Shown here: positions 38,290 to 47,892 of the stretch, piece by piece
How the letters are laid out: the number at the start of each line of letters is the position of its first letter
Position numbering within the stretch: position 1 is the stretch's first letter
Made by a program: the position numbers and the translations under genes
DNA from: Sphingobacteriales bacterium
GTDB lineage: Bacteria; Bacteroidota; Bacteroidia; Chitinophagales; Chitinophagaceae
DNA length: 64,000 bases
Direction of reading: 5' to 3'
Assembly: GCA_003963365.1 (NCBI GenBank)
Contig: RXJG01000005.1
Location: forward strand, 1 to 64,000
Notes under the pieces: model-generated
Databases searched by the model: none
Told to the model about the DNA's origin: nothing
The model's input: the letters and a program-made list of their open reading frames with translations, nothing else

Positions 38290-38323
38290 TTAAACGTTTG
38301 TTTAATATTAAACAAGTGTTTAA
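38290..38323. promoter_or_regulatory. 34-bp palindromic operator for the TetR regulator
   Basis: The arms TTAAACgtTTGTTTAAT and ATTAAACAAgtGTTTAA are complementary except at the gt positions. The palindrome ends inside the promoter -7 element at 38321, so a bound TetR dimer pair would block RNA polymerase and autoregulate the efflux operon. Confidence 0.8.
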
Positions 38324-38328
38324 CTTTG
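38321..38328 (+). promoter_or_regulatory. -7 promoter element of the tetR-efflux operon
   Basis: TAACTTTG is an exact TAnnTTTG match, 22 bases before the tetR ATG, and shares three bases with the operator. Confidence 0.7.
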
Positions 38329-38349
38329 CCCCTTCAATTTATTTTTTTA

Positions 38350-38979
38350 ATGAATTACAGCGACAAACAAATACAAATCATGGAAGCAGCGGAAGAGCTA
38401 TTTGCTGAAAAAGGCTTCAATGGTACTTCCGTACGGGATATTGCCGAAAAAGCACAGGTTAACCTGGCAATGATTTCTTATTATTTCGGCTCCAAAGACA
38501 AATTACTGGAAACTCTTTTTGAGTACAGGGGCGAACTATCCAAAACCAAGCTGGTAAGCATTATTGAAAAGCCAAATACTACCTCACTGGAAAAAGTATA
38601 CCTGCTGATTGATAACTACATCGATAAAGTATTTAACCAGCAATGTTTTTATAAAATATTTACCCGTGAACAGGTATTAACTCAAACCGGGCACATAGCA
38701 GAATTGATTCTGCAAATGAAAAAGAACAACCAGGAAAATATCAGCCGCTTAATACAGGAAGGGCAGAAAAAGGGGGAGTTCAAAAAAAATATTGACACCG
38801 CCTTAATGATGCACACCATAGTGGGAACAGCGAATCATCTCATTACTACCAAACATCATTACCGGGAGCTGAATAACCTCCAATCTTTATCAGAAGAAGA
38901 ATTGCTGAAACTGATTCGTAAAAAACTAGCTACACATTTAAAATTTATAATAAAAGCAATATTGACACATGAAGTTTAG
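38350..38979 (+). CDS. TetR-family repressor of the efflux operon
   Basis: 209 residues from MNYSDKQIQIMEAAEELFAE; an upstream TTG frame start would overlap the promoter. The N-terminal helix-turn-helix is textbook (FAEKGFNGTSVRDIAEKAQV then NLAMISYYFGSKDKLLETLF). The C-terminal all-helical domain would bind a ligand, probably a compound exported by the pump. The gene overlaps tolC by 11 bases, giving translational coupling with the pump, and is preceded by a large palindrome. Confidence 0.93.
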   Translation: MNYSDKQIQIMEAAEELFAEKGFNGTSVRDIAEKAQVNLAMISYYFGSKDKLLETLFEYRGELSKTKLVSIIEKPNTTSLEKVYLLIDNYIDKVFNQQCFYKIFTREQVLTQTGHIAELILQMKKNNQENISRLIQEGQKKGEFKKNIDTALMMHTIVGTANHLITTKHHYRELNNLQSLSEEELLKLIRKKLATHLKFIIKAILTHEV

Positions 38980-40297
38980 ATTAACATGGATGTTGTTGTT
39001 GTCAGCGTTTATTACCACGCAGGTTTCATCACAGGAGAAAAAACCATTATCACTGGATGAAGCGATTAATCTTGGTATAACCAACAGCAAACAGCTAAAG
39101 AACAGCCAGGCCAAAATTGAAGAAGCAACGGCAGCATTGAAAGAAGCCGTAGAAAAAAAATTACCCAATGCCGGCATTAGTGGTTCTTATCTGCGGATTA
39201 ATAATCCCAATATTGACCTAAAGACCAAATCAAGCAACACCGGCGGAAATACAAGTGGGAGTCCAAAAGTAAACCAGGTATTATATGGAATGATGAATGT
39301 ATCATTGCCCATTTACGCTGGCGGAAGAATTAGTTATGGAATTGAATCAGCAAAATATTTGGAGCAGGCAACTAAACTGGATGCGGAAGATGATAAAGAT
39401 GAAGTGATTCAAAACACTATTGAAGCATTTGCCAATTTGTTTAAAGCAAATACTGCAGTGATACTTGTAAAAGAAAATCTATTACAATCGCAGCAAAGAG
39501 TAAAAGATTTTGAAAACCTCGTGACTAATGGATTGATGGCAAGAAATGATTTGCTCAAAGCAGAATTGCAGGAATCAAACACCGAATTAAGTTTGGTAGA
39601 TGCAGAAAACAATTTACAATTAGCCAATGTAAATATGAACCTGCTATTAGGGTTACCGGTGAATACACAACTTTCATTAGATACAAATGGTATCGCTAAA
39701 AAAGATGATGTAAGAGGATTACCCGATTTTTTACAACAGGCATTATCCGGCAGGAAAGATGCCGAAGCTTTAGACTTAAGAAAGAAAGCAGCACAATCCG
39801 GTGTAAAATCAGTAAAAGCGGAAATGTATCCCAGTCTGCAATTAACAGGCGGTTACATAGCAGCAGATATTCCAAATTTTTTAACGGTGACCAATGCGGT
39901 TAACCTGGGTGTGGGTGTTTCCTACAATATTGGTTCCCTCTGGAAAACAAAATCAAAAGTGCAGCAGGCAGAAGCTAAAGTGAAACAACTGGCGATTACC
40001 GAAGAAATGATGGGTGACAATATTACCCTGCAGGTGAATAAAGGTTATTTTAATCTCATCAGCAGCCGTAAAAAAATTGAAGTAAATGCAAAGGCATTGG
40101 AACTGGCAACAGAAAACTATCGTGTAATTAAAAATAAATTTGATAACAGTTTAGCCACTGCTACTGATTTGCTGGAAGCAGATGCAGCTTTGTTACAGGC
40201 AAAACTGGCTTACACCTTATCAAGAGCCGATGCTTTTGTAGCTTATCATAAATTATTACAAACAGCTGGCATACTAGCCAGCGATTTAAAAAAATAA
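38969..40297 (+). CDS. TolC-type outer-membrane efflux channel
   Basis: 442 residues with a signal peptide (MKFRLTWMLLLSAFITTQVS). The two-fold repeated outer-membrane efflux protein architecture is visible: long helices (AKIEEATAALKEAVEKKLPN, AEAKVKQLAITEEMM) separated by strands (ISGSYLRINNPN; LQLTGGYIAADIPNF). It forms the trimeric exit duct for the EmrAB-like pump encoded by the next two genes. Start is fixed by the signal peptide and the overlap with tetR. Confidence 0.93.
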   Translation: MKFRLTWMLLLSAFITTQVSSQEKKPLSLDEAINLGITNSKQLKNSQAKIEEATAALKEAVEKKLPNAGISGSYLRINNPNIDLKTKSSNTGGNTSGSPKVNQVLYGMMNVSLPIYAGGRISYGIESAKYLEQATKLDAEDDKDEVIQNTIEAFANLFKANTAVILVKENLLQSQQRVKDFENLVTNGLMARNDLLKAELQESNTELSLVDAENNLQLANVNMNLLLGLPVNTQLSLDTNGIAKKDDVRGLPDFLQQALSGRKDAEALDLRKKAAQSGVKSVKAEMYPSLQLTGGYIAADIPNFLTVTNAVNLGVGVSYNIGSLWKTKSKVQQAEAKVKQLAITEEMMGDNITLQVNKGYFNLISSRKKIEVNAKALELATENYRVIKNKFDNSLATATDLLEADAALLQAKLAYTLSRADAFVAYHKLLQTAGILASDLKK

Positions 40298-40327
40298 TAT
40301 TAACCAACTTATTAATAAAGAAAGATC

Positions 40328-41428
40328 ATGGAAAATCAGGCAACAGAAAAAACGAACGGCAAAAAAAGAAACCCCGTCTTTATCATTATCCTTGGATTAC
40401 TGGTAGTGGGTGGCGCATGGTTTGGTATTTCCAAATACGAGCACAGCAAGCACCACGAAGAAACAGATGATGCACAGGTGAGTGCAGATATCAGTCCGGT
40501 TATTCCACGTATTTCCGGTTATGTTACAGAAGTAAGAGTAAAAGATAACCAGTTAGTAAAGAAAGGCGATACATTAATTGTATTGGACAACCGTGATTAT
40601 ATCATTAAAGTAGAACAGGCAGAAGCAGCATTAGCAACCGCAGTAAGCAATCTTAACAGCGCTAAGGCAACTACTACTGCTTCCAAAGCAAATATTGCTA
40701 CTTCTAAGCTGGCTGTTAATACGATTGATGCTCAAATTGAAGCGGCAAAAGTTTCGTTGTGGAGAGCTACACAGGATTATGACCGATATTCGAACCTATA
40801 CAAGGACCATACTATTACGCTGCAACAGTTTGAACAAGCTTCAGCAGCCAAGCAATCAGCAGAAAAACAAATTGCGATACTGGAGCAACAAAAGAACCAG
40901 GCAGCACAGCAAACCAGTGCCGTGGCAGTTCAAAGTAATGCAGTGGCAGAACAGATTAGTGTAGCAGATGCTTCTATCCGTCAGAAACAAACAGAAGTAG
41001 ATGCTGCTAAACTAAATTTATCGTATACCGTTGTAACAGCACAGCAGGATGGATTGGTTTCTAAAGTAAATGTTCAGCCCGGGCAATTTGTGCAGGCAGG
41101 ACAAGCTTTATTCAGTGTGGTACATAGTGATGCTGTGTGGGTGATTGCTAACTTTAAAGAAACGCAATTAAACAAAATGGTAGAAGGGCAAAAGGTGGAG
41201 ATTGAAGTAGATGCATTTCCCAAGCATAAGTTTGAAGCAAAGGTTGCTTCCTTCTCTCCTGCTACTGGTTCAACCTTTGCTTTGTTACCTCCTGATAATG
41301 CCAGCGGAAACTTTGTAAAAGTAGTACAGCGCTTACCGGTAAGAATTGAATTCACTGATAAGAATGATACCCTGGTTAAAAAGTTAAGACCGGGTATGAA
41401 TGTGAACGTGGATGTTCATTTGGATTAA
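40328..41428 (+). CDS. HlyD/EmrA-type membrane fusion protein
   Basis: 366 residues. One N-terminal membrane helix (VFIIILGLLVVGGAWFGI) anchors it in the inner membrane. The lipoyl halves are ISGYVTEVRVKDNQLVKKGD and VTAQQDGLVSKVNVQPGQFV, joined by a long alanine/glutamine-rich coiled coil, and the beta-barrel segment WVIANFKETQLNKMVEGQKV follows. It connects the EmrB-like transporter to the TolC channel. Gap of 30 bases after tolC. Confidence 0.93.
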   Translation: MENQATEKTNGKKRNPVFIIILGLLVVGGAWFGISKYEHSKHHEETDDAQVSADISPVIPRISGYVTEVRVKDNQLVKKGDTLIVLDNRDYIIKVEQAEAALATAVSNLNSAKATTTASKANIATSKLAVNTIDAQIEAAKVSLWRATQDYDRYSNLYKDHTITLQQFEQASAAKQSAEKQIAILEQQKNQAAQQTSAVAVQSNAVAEQISVADASIRQKQTEVDAAKLNLSYTVVTAQQDGLVSKVNVQPGQFVQAGQALFSVVHSDAVWVIANFKETQLNKMVEGQKVEIEVDAFPKHKFEAKVASFSPATGSTFALLPPDNASGNFVKVVQRLPVRIEFTDKNDTLVKKLRPGMNVNVDVHLD

Positions 41429-41457
41429 GATTGATTATTGAAAGGAGAAATTAAATT

Positions 41458-43035
41458 ATGGTACAAGCATCATCATTAGTTGAATACGGGGCAAGACGGG
41501 TTATTATTACCATCACTGCTATTGTGTGTGCCCTGCTGGAAATAGTGGACACCACTATCGTGAATGTGGCCATCAAAGATATGCAGGGAAACCTTGGTGC
41601 CACTACTACAGAAATAGGTTGGGTAATTACTGCCTATGCTATTGGCAATGTTATCATCATACCAATGACCAGTTGGCTGGCTTTACAATTTGGCAGACGA
41701 AATTATTTTGCGGCTTCTATCATACTGTTCACCATTGCATCTTTTTTATGTGGTAATGCTAATGGTATAGGCGAGTTAATTCTCTTCCGTTTTATACAGG
41801 GTGTTGGTGGAGGTGCTTTGCTGGTAACCTCTCAAACGATAATTACTGAAAGTTACCCTCCTGAAAAAAGAGGAATGGCACAGGCTTTATATGGAATGGG
41901 GGTTATTGTTGGCCCCACATTAGGTCCTCCGTTAGGCGGTTATATTATCGACCATTTTTCATGGCCTTACATTTTTTATATTAATATTCCTTTAGGTGTG
42001 ATAGCAACTTTGCTTACGCTTCAATTTGTACGTAGTCCAAAATATGCAGAGAAAACTGCCGCCAGTAATATTGACTGGTTGGGTATTGGTTTGCTGGCAG
42101 TATTTGTTGGCTCCTTACAATATGTTTTGGAAAAAGGACATGATGAGGATTGGTTTTCCAGTTCATTGATTATTTTCTTTACAGTTACGTCAGCATTAGG
42201 TGCATTCTTTTTTATTTGGAGAGAGTTAACCTTTCGTAATCCGGTTGTAAATCTCAGGGTGTTGAAAAACGGGAATCTCAGGGTAGGAACAATTCTTTCT
42301 TTCATTATGGGTTTCGGTTTATACGGATCTACCTTTATCATTCCATTATATACCCAGGCATCGTTAGGATGGACAGCTACGCAAGCTGGTTTATTAATGA
42401 TACCTGCAACACTCACAACAGCTTTTTTAATGCCTTTCATTGGAAGATTATTACAGGCAGGTGTACGACAACAATTAATGGCAGCTATCGGCATGTTTGT
42501 CTTTTTTGTTTTTTGTATGTGGGGGTATAAAATTTTAACTCCTGATACTGGTAAAGATGCTTTCTTCTGGATGTTAATTATGCGTGGTATAGCAATGGCA
42601 TTATTGTTTATACCGGTTACTACCTTATCATTAAGTACATTAAAAGGAAGAGAGATTGGAGAAGGGGCAGCGTTCACCGGAATGATGCGACAGTTAGGTG
42701 GTTCATTCGGTATTGCCATCATCACCACTTTTATGGCACAACAATTAATGGTGCACCGGGCTGATTTGGTAAGTAAACTCGATGTAAATAGTTCATCTGT
42801 ACAAGCGAAAGTAAATGCCTACCAGCAATCGTTTATTGCTAAAGGACAGGCAGCCAATATTGCGTTGAAAGACGCTTACCAGGTGATGGATTATTCTGTA
42901 ATGAAACAAGCAGCCGTATTATCGTATATGGACGTGTTCCTGTACATAGGCTTAGCGTTTCTTATTTGTGTGCCGTTTGTATTAATGGTGAAGGACAAAA
43001 AGAAAAGTCAGAAACTGGATATGGGTGTTCACTAG
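41458..43035 (+). CDS. DHA2-family (EmrB/QacA) drug transporter
   Basis: 525 residues with 14 predicted helices. Motif A-like and family-specific segments are EIVDTTIVNVAIKDMQGNLG (the D1 motif of EmrB), GRRNYFAASIILFTIASFLC and motif C-like GMGVIVGPTLGPPLGGYIID. The protein exports hydrophobic drugs, dyes or bile-acid-like compounds with proton exchange. It is the last gene of the operon and converges with hemL over a shared hairpin. Confidence 0.95.
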   Translation: MVQASSLVEYGARRVIITITAIVCALLEIVDTTIVNVAIKDMQGNLGATTTEIGWVITAYAIGNVIIIPMTSWLALQFGRRNYFAASIILFTIASFLCGNANGIGELILFRFIQGVGGGALLVTSQTIITESYPPEKRGMAQALYGMGVIVGPTLGPPLGGYIIDHFSWPYIFYINIPLGVIATLLTLQFVRSPKYAEKTAASNIDWLGIGLLAVFVGSLQYVLEKGHDEDWFSSSLIIFFTVTSALGAFFFIWRELTFRNPVVNLRVLKNGNLRVGTILSFIMGFGLYGSTFIIPLYTQASLGWTATQAGLLMIPATLTTAFLMPFIGRLLQAGVRQQLMAAIGMFVFFVFCMWGYKILTPDTGKDAFFWMLIMRGIAMALLFIPVTTLSLSTLKGREIGEGAAFTGMMRQLGGSFGIAIITTFMAQQLMVHRADLVSKLDVNSSSVQAKVNAYQQSFIAKGQAANIALKDAYQVMDYSVMKQAAVLSYMDVFLYIGLAFLICVPFVLMVKDKKKSQKLDMGVH

Positions 43036-43038
43036 CCT

Positions 43039-43070
43039 TTTACAGGAGCTTTAATTAAAGTTCCTGTAAA
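43039..43070. terminator. bidirectional hairpin between emrB and hemL
   Basis: TTTACAGGA (43039-43047) and TCCTGTAAA (43062-43070) pair around a second palindrome CTTTAATTAAAG. It contains the hemL stop codon and probably ends both transcripts. Confidence 0.65.
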
Positions 43071-44341
43071 CTTTCTTTCGTTGCCTGTATCGTTTTATCC
43101 AGATCTTCTTTCTTCAATGCATTGTTGAGGAACCAGCTTTCAAATGCAGAAGGGGGTAAATAAACGCCCCTGTTCAGCATGGCATGAAAATATTTTTTGA
43201 ATCGATCATTATTAGCTGAAGCAGCAGATGCAAAATCAATAACAGGATGGTCACTAAAATGAATGCTAATCATAGAGCCTGACTGGTTAATAACATAAGG
43301 CTGGCCCCATGCTTTTAATACTTCATTCAATCCATCTCGCAGGTAAATTGTTTTTTCTTCCAGTTCCTTATAAATAGATGGATTATTTTTTAATTCAGTC
43401 AGCATGGTATAACCGGCAATCATCGCAATAGGATTACCGCTTAATGTTCCTGCCTGGTACACATTTCCTAATGGAGCGATGTGCTGCATGATTTCTTTCT
43501 TTCCACCAAAGGCACCAACAGGCATTCCGCCTCCAATCACTTTACCATAAGTAACCAAATCTGCTTTGATACCTAAGTGTTCTTGTGCACCACTGGGAGC
43601 CAAACGAAAACCTGTCATCACTTCATCAAAAATGAAAACGATTCCTTCTTCATCGCATAATTGTCGAAGTCCTTCATGAAAACCGGGTTGAGGTAAAATA
43701 CAACCCATATTACCAGCAACAGGTTCAACAATGATAGCAGCAATTTCGCCTTTATGATCAGCCACCAATTTCCTCACTGCTTCTAAATCATTGTATGCAG
43801 CAGTTAACGTATCATTGGCTACTCCTGCAGTTACACCGGGAACTGTTTGTATATTAAATGTAGCTACACCACTTCCAGCTTTTACTAAAAATGAATCCGC
43901 ATGACCGTGATAATGTCCTTCAAACTTTATAATCTTATTTCTTCCGGTATAACCTCTTGCCAAACGTATAGCACTCATACATGCTTCCGTACCACTGCTA
44001 ACCATTCTTATCATATCAACATTGGGAACCATGCTGATGATCAATTCAGCCATTTCTATTTCTAACTCTGTTGGCGCACCAAAAGAAGTAGAACCTAATG
44101 CTTTTTCCTGAATCGCTTTCACCACCGGTTCATATGCATGACCTAAAATCATTGGTCCCCATGAAGCGATGTAGTCGATATACTGATTACCATCTGCATC
44201 ATACAAATAAGCTCCTTTTGCTTTTTGTATAAACAATGGAGTTCCGCCTACGCTTTTAAATGCTCTCACCGGAGAGTTCACTCCACCGGGAATGCTTTTT
44301 TGTGCTCTTTCAAATAACTCAATGCTTTTAGAAATATTCAT
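43055..44341 (-). CDS. hemL: glutamate-1-semialdehyde 2,1-aminomutase
   Basis: 428 residues. HemL converts glutamate-1-semialdehyde to 5-aminolevulinate with pyridoxal phosphate, the second step of the C5 haem pathway. Visible: [71 protein letters not shown] and the lysine that binds PLP in [19 protein letters not shown]. Last gene of the haem operon. Its ATG directly abuts the hairpin arm of the inserted four-helix-bundle element. Confidence 0.97.
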   Translation of the reverse strand: MNISKSIELFERAQKSIPGGVNSPVRAFKSVGGTPLFIQKAKGAYLYDADGNQYIDYIASWGPMILGHAYEPVVKAIQEKALGSTSFGAPTELEIEMAELIISMVPNVDMIRMVSSGTEACMSAIRLARGYTGRNKIIKFEGHYHGHADSFLVKAGSGVATFNIQTVPGVTAGVANDTLTAAYNDLEAVRKLVADHKGEIAAIIVEPVAGNMGCILPQPGFHEGLRQLCDEEGIVFIFDEVMTGFRLAPSGAQEHLGIKADLVTYGKVIGGGMPVGAFGGKKEIMQHIAPLGNVYQAGTLSGNPIAMIAGYTMLTELKNNPSIYKELEEKTIYLRDGLNEVLKAWGQPYVINQSGSMISIHFSDHPVIDFASAASANNDRFKKYFHAMLNRGVYLPPSAFESWFLNNALKKEDLDKTIQATKESLQEL

Positions 44342-44767
44342 GAAATGAAAAATGAATAGTGAAAAATGAAAAATTATTTGTTTGTCTTAGATGTTTTTAC
44401 CGATGCCACCAACATTGCAATTATTTCTTTACTGTATTTAGATAAATCTTCAAATATTTCCCCGGAAATGTAATTTGTATCTTTTAACAGACTTAGCCAA
44501 TAGATAGTTTCGTTCGCCTCTTTTAACGCTATTGACATTTTATTAATAAAATCTGCTTTGCTTTGGGCAAACTCAGCCTCCCGAATCAATGCTCCAATTG
44601 CTGTTCCACTTCTTAAAACCTGTTTACTTAGTATAAACTCTTTTCTTTCAGAAACCAGTTTTTCGGAAAGTTTTACAATCTCAATTGCAAAGGAATAACT
44701 TTTTTGTTTCAGGATATTTTCACTCATAGATAAGATTTTTCGTTATTCATTTTTCGCTTTTCATTCT
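44340..44767 (-). mobile_element. hairpin-bounded four-helix-bundle element between hemB and hemL
   Basis: The left arm (about 44340-44374) and right arm (about 44736-44767) are inverted repeats sharing GAAAAATGAATA, and both are built of ATGAAAA/GTGAAAA-like units of 7 or 8 bp. They enclose one gene for a four-helix-bundle protein. The right arm supplies the hemB stop codon and the left arm the stop of the inner gene. Treating it as one insertion is inference. Confidence 0.55.
44374..44727 (-). CDS. four-helix-bundle protein (23S rRNA IVS/S23 type)
   Basis: 117 residues, all helical. The core [20 protein letters not shown] matches the conserved LxRSGTSIGANIxEA region of the family first described from intervening sequences in bacterial 23S rRNA; the second half [20 protein letters not shown] is also typical. 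Relatives include the Avd protein of diversity-generating retroelements, but no reverse transcriptase or variable repeat is nearby. Molecular role in this setting is unknown. It is oriented with the haem operon and enclosed by inverted repeats. Confidence 0.85.
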   Translation of the reverse strand: MSENILKQKSYSFAIEIVKLSEKLVSERKEFILSKQVLRSGTAIGALIREAEFAQSKADFINKMSIALKEANETIYWLSLLKDTNYISGEIFEDLSKYSKEIIAMLVASVKTSKTNK

Positions 44768-45735
44768 AAAAGTCTCACCGCATCCTTAGCAAAATAAGTA
44801 GCAATTAAATCTGCACCGGCTCTTTTGATAGAGGTCAGTACTTCCAATATTGCTTTGTCTTCATTAATCCATCCTTTGGCTGCTGCTGCTTTTATCATAG
44901 CATATTCACCGCTGATGTTATAAGCACTCACCGGAACATTTACTGCATTCTTTACATCACGGATAATATCCAAATAACTTAACGCCGGTTTTACCATTAC
45001 GATATCTGCACCTTCTTCCACATCCATCAAAGTTTCTTTTACTGCTTCAATTCGATTACTATAATCCATCTGGTAAGTTTTCTTATCACCAAAACCGGGA
45101 GCACTGTCCAGCGCATCTCTGAATGGACCATAAAAACAAGAAGCATATTTGGCACTATAACTCATGATGCCCACATTGATGAAATTATTTTCTTCCAGTC
45201 CTTTTCTGATGGCGCCAATTCTTCCATCCATCATATCACTGGGAGCTACCATATCCGCACCGGCTTCCGCATGACTGATACTCATCTTCACCAATGCTTC
45301 TACAGTTTCATCATTAACTATCTGTCCGTCTTTAACGATACCATCATGGCCATAAGATGAATACGGATCTAATGCCACATCCGTCATCACATACATTTCC
45401 GGAGCGGCTTCCTTAATGGCACGGATGGTTCTTTGCATTAAGCCATCTTTATTCCAGGCTTCTTTACCAGTATTATCTTTCAATTCGTCTTTTGATTTTA
45501 CAAAGAGCAATACACTCTTTAATCCCATATTCCACAACTCTTTCACTTCTTTCACCGTTACATCTAAACTATTTCGGTAATAGCCGGGCATAGAAGCGAT
45601 TTCTGTTTTTATATTTTCTCCTTCATCAATAAATAGAGGAACAATAAAATCATTAGGAGACAAGCTGGTCTCCGCTACCATCGAACGTATAGCAGCTGAC
45701 TGCCTTGTTATTCTGTTTCGTCTTTGTAAATACAT
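44761..45735 (-). CDS. hemB: porphobilinogen synthase (delta-aminolevulinate dehydratase)
   Basis: 324 residues. HemB condenses two aminolevulinates into porphobilinogen. Signatures: FIVPLFIDEGENIKTEIASM, the Schiff-base lysines in MSYSAKYASCFYGPFRDA and GADIVMVKPALSYLDIIRD, and SDMMDGRIGAIRKGLEE. At the metal site the sequence is DVALDPYSSYGHDG: aspartates replace the cysteines of zinc enzymes, the pattern of magnesium-type HemB. The stop codon lies in the arm of the downstream hairpin element. Confidence 0.97.
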   Translation of the reverse strand: MYLQRRNRITRQSAAIRSMVAETSLSPNDFIVPLFIDEGENIKTEIASMPGYYRNSLDVTVKEVKELWNMGLKSVLLFVKSKDELKDNTGKEAWNKDGLMQRTIRAIKEAAPEMYVMTDVALDPYSSYGHDGIVKDGQIVNDETVEALVKMSISHAEAGADMVAPSDMMDGRIGAIRKGLEENNFINVGIMSYSAKYASCFYGPFRDALDSAPGFGDKKTYQMDYSNRIEAVKETLMDVEEGADIVMVKPALSYLDIIRDVKNAVNVPVSAYNISGEYAMIKAAAAKGWINEDKAILEVLTSIKRAGADLIATYFAKDAVRLLE

Positions 45736-45753
45736 AAAATCCAGTTTAATCTT

Positions 45754-46719
45754 TTAACAAGAATTAGAACGTTTGGCCCACGCATTTCTCTCTTCTTCTG
45801 TTATTTGATTCAGCCAATCTCTTGGATGCAAACACACTTCCTGCAATTTATATTCTTCACTGCCAAATTTTGGCTGATAGTTATATTCAAAACGTACAGT
45901 AGGTGGAAGACTCATCAATATACTTTCAATTCTGCCATTGGTTTTTAAACCAAACAAAGTTCCCCTGTCATGCACTAAATTAAATTCCACATACCTGCCT
46001 CTTCTTATTTCCTGCCAGTATTTGTTTTGATCGGTGTAAGGAGTATTCTTTCTCTTTTCCACGATGGGAATATAAGCATCAATAAATGCATTACCACAAC
46101 GTTGACCAAAATTCATCCAAAAGTTTATATCCTGTTTTTCATTGGGACGCTGGTAATCGTAAAAGATACCACCGATTCCTCTTCTCTCTTTATTGCGGTG
46201 CCAGTTGACAAAATAGTTATCGCAATCTTCTTTAAACTTTGGGTAGAAAGAATTATCAAAAGCATCGCAGGCATTTTTATAGGTTTGATGAAAATGTTTA
46301 GCATCTTCTTCAAATAAATAATAAGGAGTTAAATCCGTTCCGCCACCAAACCACCTGTCAATCACTTCCTCATTTTCATTGTACAATTCAAACATGCGGT
46401 AATTACAATGCACCGTTGGTACAAATGGATTAACCGGGTGAATGACCAAACTCAATCCGCAGGCAAACCATTTGACACCATTAATTTTTAATTGTGTCCT
46501 CATGGCATCTGTTACTTCACCATAAACAATCGAAGTATTCACGCCACCTTTTTCAAACACATTTCCATTGGCAATCACTCTCGTTTTGCCGCCACCACCT
46601 TCTGCTCTTTCCCATTTGTCTTCAAAGAATTTTTCCTTTCCATCAACAGCTTCCAGTGCAGCACAAATATTGTCCTGCAATTGATGTATGAATGCTATCC
46701 AGTTTTCTTTGATATTCAT
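45754..46719 (-). CDS. hemF: oxygen-dependent coproporphyrinogen III oxidase
   Basis: 321 residues. HemF decarboxylates coproporphyrinogen III to protoporphyrinogen IX using oxygen. Conserved blocks: EGGGGKTRVIANGNVFEKGG, WFGGGTDLTPYYLFEEDAKH, RRGIGGIFYDYQRPNEKQ and RRGRYVEFNLVHDRGTLFGL. The window also encodes the oxygen-independent enzyme HemN, so haem can be made under both regimes. Gap of 18 bases to hemB; the start lies next to a heptad hairpin. Confidence 0.97.
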   Translation of the reverse strand: MNIKENWIAFIHQLQDNICAALEAVDGKEKFFEDKWERAEGGGGKTRVIANGNVFEKGGVNTSIVYGEVTDAMRTQLKINGVKWFACGLSLVIHPVNPFVPTVHCNYRMFELYNENEEVIDRWFGGGTDLTPYYLFEEDAKHFHQTYKNACDAFDNSFYPKFKEDCDNYFVNWHRNKERRGIGGIFYDYQRPNEKQDINFWMNFGQRCGNAFIDAYIPIVEKRKNTPYTDQNKYWQEIRRGRYVEFNLVHDRGTLFGLKTNGRIESILMSLPPTVRFEYNYQPKFGSEEYKLQEVCLHPRDWLNQITEEERNAWAKRSNSC

Positions 46720-46721
46720 AT

Positions 46722-46790
46722 TGTGAATGGTGAATAGTGAATAGTCAATGGAATTTTATTTTATTCACCATTGACTATTGACCATTCACG
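46722..46790. repeat. heptad hairpin between hemF and hemE
   Basis: Left arm (46722-46751) has units GTGAATG GTGAATA GTGAATA GTCAATG; right arm (46763-46790), read on the other strand, has GTGAATG GTCAATA GTCAATG GTGAAT. The element fills the whole gap and provides the hemE TGA (from cGTGAAT). Confidence 0.85.
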
Positions 46791-47817
46791 ATTTATATTC
46801 TTTCACTGCTTCCACAAATGCTTTGGCATGGTCAACGGGTACATTGGGTGTAATACCATGACCTAAATTGGCAATGTATCGCTGAGTGCCAAAGGCATCA
46901 ATCATTTCTTTTACTGATTTTTTTATCTCAGGAATCGGTGCTAATAATTTTGCCGGGTCAAAGTTACCCTGAATCGTTATTTTATTTTGCGTTAACTCTC
47001 TTGCAAATTCAGGTGTGATACACCAGTCGATACCCACACCACTCGCAGCGCTTTCACTAATATCTTTCAACGCATACCAGCTTCCTTTGGGAAATAAAAT
47101 CACCGGTGCATCCTCTTTCAATGCTTCAGCAATTTGAAATAAATAGGGTTGAGCAAAAGTTTTAAAATCAGCCGGACTTAATGATCCGGCCCAGCTATCA
47201 AATACCTGCACAGTATCAGCACCGGCTTTTACCTGTGCTTTTAAATAATCAATAGTAATAGCTGTTATCTTTTGCAATAATTGATGAGCCAATAAAGGTT
47301 GAGTGTAAGCAAACTGTTTTGCTTTGTCCCAGGTTTTACTTCCTTTGCCTTCCACCATATAACAAAGAATGGTCCATGGTGCTCCGGCAAAACCAATCAA
47401 TGGTACACGGCCATTCAATTCTTTTTTAGTAAGCGATAAAGCATCACATACATATTTCAAATTTTCTTCGGCACCGGTTGTAATCAGCGCATCGATATCG
47501 TTTTGTGTTTTGATTGTTTTTGGTAAGGATGGCCCTTTACCTTCTTCCATCAACACTTCCACCCCCATTGCTTGTGGAATAACCAATATATCACTGAAGA
47601 TGATAGCTGCATCTACTCCTACCTGGTCAACGGGCTGCAAGGTAATTTCAGTGGCTAACTCAGGTGTTTTACAACGGGTGAAAAAATCATATTTCTCCCG
47701 CAGCTTTATATAGTCAGGTAAATATCTTCCTGCCTGGCGCATCATCCATACCGGTGGTCTTTCTACTTTCTCTCCCCGGAGGGCTTTTAATAATAAATCG
47801 TTCTTGAGTTGGGTCAT
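46786..47817 (-). CDS. hemE: uroporphyrinogen decarboxylase
   Basis: 343 residues from [20 protein letters not shown]; the TTG at 47841 would start inside a hairpin and is rejected. HemE decarboxylates uroporphyrinogen III to coproporphyrinogen III. Signatures: [17 protein letters not shown] at the N-terminus, [35 protein letters not shown] and [19 protein letters not shown]. It is flanked on both sides by heptad hairpins. Confidence 0.97.
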   Translation of the reverse strand: MTQLKNDLLLKALRGEKVERPPVWMMRQAGRYLPDYIKLREKYDFFTRCKTPELATEITLQPVDQVGVDAAIIFSDILVIPQAMGVEVLMEEGKGPSLPKTIKTQNDIDALITTGAEENLKYVCDALSLTKKELNGRVPLIGFAGAPWTILCYMVEGKGSKTWDKAKQFAYTQPLLAHQLLQKITAITIDYLKAQVKAGADTVQVFDSWAGSLSPADFKTFAQPYLFQIAEALKEDAPVILFPKGSWYALKDISESAASGVGIDWCITPEFARELTQNKITIQGNFDPAKLLAPIPEIKKSVKEMIDAFGTQRYIANLGHGITPNVPVDHAKAFVEAVKEYKS

Positions 47818-47829
47818 TGTCTTGTTTTT

Positions 47830-47892
47830 GTCAATGGTCAATGATGAATAGTCAATAGAATTTAATTCACTATTGACTATTCACCATTCACG
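47830..47892. repeat. heptad hairpin between hemE and hemD
   Basis: Left arm (47830-47862) reads GTCAATG GTCAATG atGAATA GTCAATA; right arm (47864-47892), on the other strand, reads GTGAATG GTGAATA GTCAATA GTGAATT. The hemD stop TGA is part of the outer cGTGAATGG. Confidence 0.85.

Noticed and set aside
44374-44727. Diversity-generating retroelement (Avd-like gene)
   Set aside because: No reverse transcriptase, template repeat or variable repeat is present in the window.
47818-47841. TTG start for hemE
   Set aside because: It lies within the heptad hairpin; the ATG at 47817 matches the family start.
46722-47892. CRISPR-like or VNTR interpretation of the GTSAATR arrays
   Set aside because: Units are only 7 bp without spacers, and the arrays are inverted on themselves; no cas genes are present.
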